This document shows, in pieces, positions 9,190 through 18,000 of a DNA stretch of 59,532 bases. Position 1 is the stretch's first letter. Every line of letters begins with the position of its first letter. Source of the stretch: Hominifimenecus microfluidus (GTDB lineage: Bacteria; Bacillota; Clostridia; Lachnospirales; Lachnospiraceae); contig JAJEQR010000019.1 in NCBI GenBank assembly GCA_020687485.1, forward strand, positions 1 through 59,532, written 5' to 3'. The notes under the pieces are model-generated. The model was given only the letters and a program-made list of their open reading frames with translations. It made no database searches and had not been told where the DNA came from. A program made the position numbers and the translations under genes.

Positions 9190-9844
9190 AGTAATGAAAA
9201 AAATTTTGATGATTATGTTGTCATCAACAATACTGATGGGTTCTGCCAGTGTGACCGCTTTTGCACAGGCAAATGAAAACGCAGAGCAGACTGAAACTGC
9301 GGAACAGGTGATAGAAGAACAGCCGGCGGAGCAGCCTGCCGCAGAGGGAACACCGTTTTCCACATCGGGAAACGGACAGCTTGTGGATGATAAGGAGAAT
9401 GACAGTTCCAAGCAGTTTCTGACGGTACAGACAAAGAATGGAAACACCTTTTATATGGTCATTGACCGTTCCGGTACTTCCGAAAACGTGTACATGATGT
9501 CACTGGTAGATGAAAATGATCTGGCAGAGTTCTTAGGCGAAAACGAGGAAATCGAGAAAAAAGAGGAACCAGCAGTTGTTCTTCCGGAAACGACTGCAGC
9601 ACCAGAACCAGAAACTACCGTACAGCCAGAAACAGAAGTAAAACCGGAATCCGGTGGTAATAAAATGTTTGGCTCTGCGATCCTGGGCGGCGGTATTGTA
9701 CTGGTATTCGGTGGTTTAGCTGCTTTTGCTTTAAGTAAATTCCGAAAGAAAAAAGAGGACGGTATTGTAGAGGAAGGTCTGGAATTTGCTGATGACAGTT
9801 ACATCAATGAAGATGAAGAAAATGCGGAAGATCAGCAGAAATAA
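9179..9844 (+). CDS. DUF4366-family secreted, membrane-anchored protein (CD1107-type)
   Basis: A 221-aa protein with a signal peptide (MKKILMIMLSSTILMGSASV, cleavage after AFAQA). A Glu/Thr/Ala-rich stretch is followed by a globular segment (FLTVQTKNGNTFYMVIDRS ... VYMMSLVDENDL) that is the recognisable DUF4366 core. A Pro/Glu/Thr-rich stalk leads to one C-terminal membrane helix near residues 162-182 (ILGGGIVLVFGGLAAFALS), with a charged KFRKKK stop-transfer and an acidic tail. It is likely exposed on the outside of the donor cell; its exact role in conjugation is not known. It overlaps the DUF4315 gene and ends the first block of the operon before a terminator hairpin. Confidence 0.85.
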   Translation: MKNKVMKKILMIMLSSTILMGSASVTAFAQANENAEQTETAEQVIEEQPAEQPAAEGTPFSTSGNGQLVDDKENDSSKQFLTVQTKNGNTFYMVIDRSGTSENVYMMSLVDENDLAEFLGENEEIEKKEEPAVVLPETTAAPEPETTVQPETEVKPESGGNKMFGSAILGGGIVLVFGGLAAFALSKFRKKKEDGIVEEGLEFADDSYINEDEENAEDQQK

Positions 9845-9866
9845 CAAAAAAGCATAAGGTATGGAG

Positions 9867-9895
9867 AAAGGGCGGTTCTTTATGGACTGCCTTTT
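9867..9895 (+). terminator. Intrinsic terminator/attenuator before topB
   Basis: AAAGG(G)CGGT pairs with ACTGCCTTT around the loop TCTTTATGG and runs into TTTTT. It lies 22 bases before the topB start within a same-strand gene series. Confidence 0.6.
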
Positions 9896-9916
9896 TGACA
9901 GGAACAGGAGGAAAAC

Positions 9917-12010
9917 ATGGCGAAATTTTTAGTGATCGCAGAGAAACCGAGCGTGGCACAGAGCCTTGCAAAAAATTTATCTGCTTATCAGAGAAAGGAC
10001 GGGTATCTGGAGGGGAACAGTTGCATCGTCAGTTGGTGCCTGGGGCATCTGGCAGAGTATGTCCCACCGGAAATCTATGATGAAAAATATGCAAAATGGC
10101 AGTTTGAGGATTTACCGATTATTCCGGAAGTATGGAAAGTTCAGGTATCAGAGGATAAAAAGAAGCAATTTGATGTGATATGCAGCCTGATGAACCGGGC
10201 AGATGTAGCATATCTGGTGAATGGCTGTGATGCCGGAAGAGAAGGAGAACTGATTTTTAAAAGAGTTTATGATCTGGCAGGCTGTCAGAAACCAGTGAAG
10301 CGTCTGTGGATCAGCTCAATGGAAGATGAAGCCATTCAGAAAGGATTTCAGTCCCTAACTGACGGGAGAGAATATGCAGGGCTTTGTAATGCTGCGGTAT
10401 GCAGGGCACAGGCGGACTGGCTGATCGGAATGAACGCAACGAGAGCTTACACAACCAGATATTTTAAACGTCTGGTAGTTGGCAGAGTGCAGACACCAAC
10501 GCTTGCTATGCTGACGGAAAGAAAAGAGAAAATTGAGCATTTCAAGAAAGAAGCCTATTATAAGGTTTCCCTGTCAGATGGAAGACTTGCGGTAATTTCA
10601 GAAAATATTCAGTCTGAAACAGAAGCGGAAGAATTAAGAAAACTCTGTGATGGGACAGAAGCTGTTGTGACCAGAGTGAAAAGAGAACAGAAAAAGACTT
10701 CTCCGCCCAAACTTTATGACCTGACCAGTCTGCAGAGGGAAGCAAACCGATTTTTCGGATACACTGCACAGAAAACATTGGATATGCTGCAGGAACTGTA
10801 TGAAGAAAAGATGGTTACTTATCCGAGAACAGACAGTCAGTATGTAACCGAGGATATGAAAGAAACGGTAAAAATGCTTGCCGAAGGCATGACAGATTTT
10901 CTTCCGTTTCTGGAATCTGGACAGATTAGGGGAAACATAGATCGTGTGGTTAATAATGCAAAGGTATCTGATCATCATGCAATCCTACCGACAAAAGAAG
11001 CAATGGAAAAAGGCATGGGAGGACTTTCCGGTGGAAAGAAAAATCTGCTGATGCTGATCGGACAGCAGCTTGTTCAGGCAACAGGGGAAGAGTACCTTTA
11101 TGAGCAGATAGAAATTTCCGTACAGTGCAAAGAACATGAATTTACTGCAAAAGGAAAGCTGCCTGTGCAGATGGGCTTCAAAGAAGTGGAAGAAGCCTTT
11201 CGGAAATACTGTGTAAAGGATAAGAAATCTGATGAACCGGATAATAAGACAGAACTTCCAGAAGGATATGAGGAAGGAATGACTCTTGCCTCTGTGAAAG
11301 CAGAGAAGAGTACACATTACACTTCTCCGCCGAAGATGTTTACCGAAGATACTCTGCTTGCTGCAATGGAAACAGCGGGAAATAAGGAATTTGATTCTGA
11401 AACAGAGAAAAAGGGATTGGGGACACCGGCAACCAGAGCCAATATTATTGAGAAGCTGGTATCTTCCGGGTATGCAGAACGTAAAGGAAAACAGATTTTT
11501 CCTACGGTGGCAGGCTGTGAGCTGATTCATGTAATGCCGGAGAATCTGAAATCCGCAAGCCTGACAGCAGAATGGGAGAATCAGCTTCTGATGATGGAAA
11601 AGGGAAAAATCCACGATGATGAATTTATGGATGGGATTGTATCTATGATTACCGATGTTCTTTCAGTATGCAGGGCGATTCCAGAAGAAGAACGGAATCG
11701 TTTTCAGACTGCAAGGGAAGTAATTGGGAAATGCCCGGTATGCGGTTCCGATGTATATGAGGGTAAGACCAATTATTATTGTTCTGACAGAAGTTGTCCG
11801 TTTGCTTTATGGAAGTCAAATAGGTTTCTGGAAAGCATGAAAAAATCAATGGATAAAAAGATGGCAGTGGAGCTTCTGAAAAAGGGACGTACCCATGTAA
11901 AAGGACTGTATTCCAAGAAAAAGGACAGCAAATTTGATGCTGATCTTGTACTTGGGGTAGAAGATGGAAAAGCCAGATTCAGTCTGGAATTTCCTAAAAA
12001 GAAAAAATAA
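9917..12010 (+). CDS. topB: DNA topoisomerase III
   Basis: A 697-aa type IA topoisomerase. The Toprim domain starts at the N-terminus (FLVIAEKPSVAQSLA) with the acidic GCDAGREGELIF motif near residues 104-115. The active-site Tyr is in VTYPRTDSQYVT (about 307). SDHHAILPT and LGTPATRANIIEKL are further conserved blocks. A C-terminal zinc-finger-like CPVCGSDVYEG ... CSDRSCPF is present near 600-630. In ICEs this plasmid-type TopB is thought to relax or decatenate transferred DNA. ATG 9917 follows CAGGAGGAAAAC, an optimal ribosome site. The gene is intact. Confidence 0.95.
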   Translation: MAKFLVIAEKPSVAQSLAKNLSAYQRKDGYLEGNSCIVSWCLGHLAEYVPPEIYDEKYAKWQFEDLPIIPEVWKVQVSEDKKKQFDVICSLMNRADVAYLVNGCDAGREGELIFKRVYDLAGCQKPVKRLWISSMEDEAIQKGFQSLTDGREYAGLCNAAVCRAQADWLIGMNATRAYTTRYFKRLVVGRVQTPTLAMLTERKEKIEHFKKEAYYKVSLSDGRLAVISENIQSETEAEELRKLCDGTEAVVTRVKREQKKTSPPKLYDLTSLQREANRFFGYTAQKTLDMLQELYEEKMVTYPRTDSQYVTEDMKETVKMLAEGMTDFLPFLESGQIRGNIDRVVNNAKVSDHHAILPTKEAMEKGMGGLSGGKKNLLMLIGQQLVQATGEEYLYEQIEISVQCKEHEFTAKGKLPVQMGFKEVEEAFRKYCVKDKKSDEPDNKTELPEGYEEGMTLASVKAEKSTHYTSPPKMFTEDTLLAAMETAGNKEFDSETEKKGLGTPATRANIIEKLVSSGYAERKGKQIFPTVAGCELIHVMPENLKSASLTAEWENQLLMMEKGKIHDDEFMDGIVSMITDVLSVCRAIPEEERNRFQTAREVIGKCPVCGSDVYEGKTNYYCSDRSCPFALWKSNRFLESMKKSMDKKMAVELLKKGRTHVKGLYSKKKDSKFDADLVLGVEDGKARFSLEFPKKKK

Positions 12011-12036
12011 AGCACAGTCAGAAGGAGGAATAGGTT

Positions 12037-15000
12037 ATGGCTCGTTTAGATGAGATACGTGGACTTGCAGAATATCATGCAGCCCATATCAGCAGTTCAC
12101 CAAGGGACTGGATGAATTATCTGGATACCGCAGCCAGGTTATACAGGTATCCATTTATGGATCAGCTTTTGATCCACGCACAGCGTCCAAAAGCAACTGC
12201 CTGTGCTTCGCTGGAATTATGGAATGAAAAAATGCTGCGGTGGGTAAACCGAGGAGCAAAGGGAATTGCTCTTTTGGATGAAACCATGCAGAAAACAAGA
12301 CTCCGATATGTATTTGATATTCAGGATACTCATAAGGTAAAAGGTGGAAGAACCCCTTACCTGTGGCGGTTGCAGGAGAAGCAACAGGAGGAGTTATTAA
12401 ACCATTTAGAAGAAGTTTATGGACTGGAAGCTAAAGATACAGGAAGTCTTTCTGATGCACTGATGGCAACAGCGAAGTATATGGTAGAAGAAAATCTGGA
12501 TGAATACCTGGATGGCTTGACATATGTGACGGAAGGAACATACCTGGAGGAGCTGGAAGAAGATACCATACGCAGCGAATTTCGCAGTCTGTTGACAGAC
12601 AGCATTTATTATACGCTGGCTTCCAGATGCGGACTTGATCCGCTGGAACGGCAGGAAGAAATGGACTTCGTACATATCACAGACTATAACAGTTTATCGG
12701 TGCTGACATTTATTGGAAATGCGACGAGCATGGCCAGTGAGTCTGTGCTAGTGGATATTGGAAGATTTGTACACCGTATTTCATTAGAAGAAATGAAAAA
12801 GGGTATTGAAAATTCGGAGGAAAGGAATTATAATAAATTTAACACGTTAATTCATGAAAGTAAAGAAAACAACAACAGAATCATAGAAAACGAATATTCA
12901 CAGGAAGATGAAGGAGGAAATGAGCATGGAACTGACATATCATCGCAAAGGGGATTATCTGTTTCCGAATCTGACAATCCAGGAGACAGAGGTACAGATC
13001 GGGAAATACGGAATGCTGCGGAGGACATTTCTGAAGGAACACAAGAACAGCCTGTATCAGAGCCTGTTACTGACTGGGAAACTGAACAGCCATCTGGAAG
13101 AGATCGAGAAAACAGCACAGAAGAGATTGGAAGTACAGATAGCGAAACTGTTGGAGAAGAATCCGGCACCATCGAAAGAGGAGAACCCGATGGCGTGGAC
13201 AGCACATATGAACAGTCTGACGGCAACAGCGGAAGAGAGCATCTTGACGGAATTGGTGTACAGCTAATTGAAGACACAAGTGAAGATCAGTTAAGTAAAG
13301 CAGAGGAAGAAATTGCCTCTGCTTTATCTTTGCCCGAACTTCCATCTGTAAATGAACAGAAAAGGGAAATCGAAAACAGAATAGCTTCCCTCTATGCTGG
13401 GGAGATTGCCATTCCAAGTGAGGTGGTCGATGAGGTTTTAAGAACCGGAGGAAACCGAAGCAAGAGCCAGCTTCGTATTATCTATAATTTTATGAGTGAG
13501 CAGACACCGGAAGAATATACGGAGTTTGTGAAGCGGGAGTATGGGACTGGTGGAAAGGGATTTGAAATCAATGGTATGGAGTATTCGGTCTGGTTTGATG
13601 AAACTGGATTGCAGATTGCAGTAGGGCATACCGTTACCGATCAGATTCTGGATAAAGCGTTTTTGTCCTGGGAAGATGTTAGTGGCCGTATCCATCAGCT
13701 TTTGAAACAAGGCGAGTATGCACCGCAGTCCGTACTTGATGTTGCAAGGAAGAATGCGATAAAGGAACATGCCCAGGCACTTGCCTATATGAAAGCGGAT
13801 ATGGCAGAGGGTGTAGCAGAACTTGTCTTTGATGAAGAGGATTTACCACATCTTCACAGTATTTATCCGGAAATTACTGATTATCTGGAAGAGAAACTAA
13901 CAGATCCGCAGTGGCTGGCAGATCTGAACGAGCGTCTGGAAGGACTGGCAATGGCTTATGAGGAAGATAAAAGTATTATGCGGTTCCGCACCTATAATCC
14001 AATCAGAATATCCGGACAGTTCCAGAAATTTGCCGCAGAAGTAATTCCATACAATGCCAGAGATGAATTCGCATGGCAGGAACATAAGGTATTTATTACT
14101 CAGGATGAAATAGATGCTTTTCTTGCCGGTGGAGGTCCGTATTCGGATGGAAGGCTTTCTACCTATTCTTTTTATCTCCTGAATGAAGATGATAAGGCAA
14201 GGACAGATTTTATCAAGGAAAAATATGGGATAGGCGGTCAGAGCCATGCCTTATGTGGAGCAGACAATTCACATGCAGATTATGACGGGAAAGGTTTGAA
14301 GCTGGAGAGAGGGGACTATGGGAATCCAGATATTTCGGTGTTGCTGCCCTGGGCAAAAGTTGCAAAAAGAATCGGCTATCTGATTGATAACCAGCAGTTC
14401 TTACGTTCTGCAGATTATTCCCGTATGCCGGAATATGAGAGGGAACGGATTGCAGGAAAAGTGATCAGTTTTTATGCAAGACTGCCAGAAGAAATTGAGC
14501 GTCTGTTTAAGCAGGATTTTTTTAATGAAGAAGCAAGAAAAGAACTTCCTGTTATGCTGAATGATTCGGAGAAGTCGCAGAAATTGTTACAGGCGATGGA
14601 CGATGCACTGGCAATGCTGCCACTGGATTTTGAATTAGTGAATGAAACTTATGAGAAGAAATTACAGCTTTTGACCGAAGTACATCAGTATGTGGAAGGC
14701 AGCTATACGATTTTCCCAGCACAGGAAGTACCAGATCAGGCAGATGGCTTAAATGGATACCAGATGTCTTTATTTGATATTGTGAGTGCTTCCGAACCAG
14801 AAGAAAATACAGAAGAACCAGAAGTGGAAGAGTCGTCTGCAGAAATGGAGGAGGTACAAAAAGGAGAACCAGAATCAGTATCTGTAATTGTACAGGAACA
14901 GTGGGACGAGAATGTATTTGAATATCAGGGGTATCATTTTGAACCAGTGGGGATTCTTCCGCAAGGTCTGGAAGGGAAAGAACTGGTAAACCAGACAATA

Positions 15001-18000
15001 GGAAATACAGAATTGCACCTGACTACCTACGAGCGAGAAGATGATATTTTATATTCCTACGCAGGATTCTATGAGGCAAGTGGTTCATCAAAAGCTGATA
15101 TTTTCCGGTGTATGGAAACTGGACGAAATTATATTCCAGGGGAGAACGAACTGTTTGGCTATGAGGGAGAATTTTTGCCATATCTGCAGAATGAACAGGT
15201 GCAGGAACAGGAACCTCATAACTTCCATATTACGGACGATGACCTTGGTGCTGGCGGTCCGAAGGCAAAGTTTAAAGCAAATATGGAAGCTATCCGGCTA
15301 CTGAAAGAACTGGAACAGGATCAGAGATTAGCAACACTGGAAGAACAGGAAGTGTTGTCGAGGTATGTTGGATGGGGCGGTATTCCCCAGGCTTTTGAAG
15401 AAAGAAACAGTGCCTGGGCAGAGGAATATACACAGTTAAAAGGAGTCCTTACGCCAGAAGAATACAGTGCAGCAAGGGCATCAACGCTGAACGCTTTTTA
15501 TACTTCTCCAACAGTCATCAAGGCAATGTATGAAGCACTTGGAAACATGGGACTGAAACAGGGAAATATCCTGGAACCGTCCTGTGGAGTAGGAAACTTT
15601 ATGGGACTTTTACCGGAAAGTATGAGTACCACAAATATGTATGGTGTAGAGCTTGATCCGGTTTCCGGGCAGATTGCAAAGCAGCTTTACCAGAAGAACA
15701 GGATTGCAGTACAGGGATTTGAGGAAACCAGTTACCCGGACAGTTTTTTTGACTGTGTGATTGGAAATGTACCGTTTGGGGCGTATCAGGTCAGTGACCG
15801 CAAGTATGACAGATACCATTTTATGATCCATGATTATTTTATTGCAAAATCCTTAGACCTGGTACGTCCGGGAGGAGTGGTGGCAGTTGTCACATCAAGC
15901 GGTACAATGGATAAACAGAATCCGGAAGTCCGACAGTATTTTGCAAATCGGGCTGATCTGCTTGGGGCAATCCGCTTACCGAACAATGCTTTCCAGAGAA
16001 ATGCCAATACCAGTGTGGTTGCGGATATTCTGTTTTTTCAGAAAAGGGATAGGGCTGCGATCACAGAGCCAGACTGGGTACAGTTAAAAACTACACCAGA
16101 AGGCTATACGGTCAATTCCTATTTTGCCGACCACCCGGAAATGGTACTTGGGGATTTCGCAACAGAAAGTACCCAGTACGGAAAACAGGAAGTGACGGTA
16201 AAGGCAAAAGAGGGAGCAGATCTGGCAGAGCAGTTAAAAGAGGCGGTAAAGCATATCCAGGGAACTATTACAGAGCAGGAGATTTCGGATACGGAATTGG
16301 AAGAACAGGTGGTATCCATACCGGCAGATCCGAACATTAAGAACTTCAGCTTTGCACTTGTCGGAGAGGATATTTATTACAGGGAAAATTCTGTTATGAA
16401 TAAGATGGAACTTCCCGTTGTGACAGGCGAACGTGTCAGAGGTATGGTTGCCATCCGGGATGCAACAAACAGGCTTCTGGAACGGCAGTTGGATGAATGC
16501 AGTGATGAAGAGGTTGCCAGCTTACAGGCTGAGTTGAATCAGGTTTATGACAGTTTTACTGCCAAGTATGGACTACTCAGCAGCAATGCAAATAAAAGAG
16601 CGTTCAGCATGGACAGCAGCTATTGCCTTTTGACTTCCCTTGAATTTCTGGATGAAAAGGGCGAGTTGAAGCAGAAAGCAGACATATTTACGAAAAGGAC
16701 GATCCGCAGGGCAGAGCCGGTAACATCGGTAGATACTGCAAGTGAGGCACTGGCGGTATCTATCGGGGAAAAGGCGAAAGTGGATATTCCTTATATGATG
16801 GAGCTTACAGGGAAAACAGAGGAAGAGGTCACAGAGGAGCTTACAGGTGTTATCTTCAAAAATCCGCTTACAGATAAATGGGAGCCATCCGACGAGTATC
16901 TTTCCGGGAATGTCAGGGAGAAGCTGAACGTTGCAAGGCAGTTTGCAGAAAACCATCCGGAATATATGGTCAATGTGCAGGCACTGGAACGGGTACAGCC
17001 GAAAGACCTGGATGCTTCCGAGATTGAAGCAAGGCTTGGTGCAACATGGATTTCTCCGGACTATATTACAGAGTTCATGGCAGAAACATTCCATACACCA
17101 CGACACCATATCAATTATGAGCGTATTAAAGTGCAGTATGCGGAAGTGACCGGGCAGTGGAATGTAAAGGGAAAGAATGTGGATAGCAGCAATAATCCGC
17201 TTTCCACATCAACTTATGGAACACAGAGGGCAAATGCTTATCGCTTGTTGGAGGATGCGCTGAATCTGCGTGACACAAAAATTTATGACACAATACATGA
17301 TGCGAATGGGGAACACCGGGTACTGAACCGAAAAGAAACTACTCTGGCGCAGCAGAAGCAGGAACTGATCCGGGAGGAATTTAAAGAGTGGATCTTTAAG
17401 GAGATGAGCCGACGAGAAACGCTCTGCAAGATTTATAATGAACGATTTAACAGTGTAAGACCAAGAGAATATGATGGCAGTCATATCCAGTTTGTTGGAA
17501 TGAATCCGGAAATTAAGCTGATGGAGCATCAGAAAAATGCAGTGGCACATATCCTTTATGGAAATAATACACTGCTCGCACACTGCGTAGGTGCAGGTAA
17601 GACATTCCAGATGATCGCAGCCGGTATGGAGAGCAAGCGTCTGGGACTGGCACAAAAGAGCCTTTATGTGGTTCCAAACCATTTGCTGGAACAGTGGGGA
17701 AGTGATTTTTTACGCTTATATCCGGGAGCAAATATTCTGGTGGCAACGAAGAAAGACTTTGAACCGGCAAACAGAAAACGGTTCTGTTCCAGAATCGCAA
17801 CAGGGGATTATGATGCGGTCATTATCGGACACAGCCAGTTTGAGAAAATCCCGCTTTCCAGGGAAAGACAGATCGCATTGCTGGAAGAACAGATTGCAGA
17901 CATTACCTATTCTATTGAAGCAGCAAAAGAGGAAGCAGGACAGCAGTATACGGTTAAGCAGATGGAAAAGACAAAGAAAACCCTGAAAGCAAAATTGGAA

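Noticed and set aside
12037-12925. Split of the giant helicase gene into two genes at the linker
   Set aside because: The frame is open without interruption across the linker, so one protein is the simpler reading despite the internal ribosome site, which serves tnpV.
12852-13277. Long minus-strand frame opposite the helicase linker and tnpV
   Set aside because: It is rich in Ser and Pro, the mirror of the Glu/Gly-rich linker, and has no ribosome site or family pattern.
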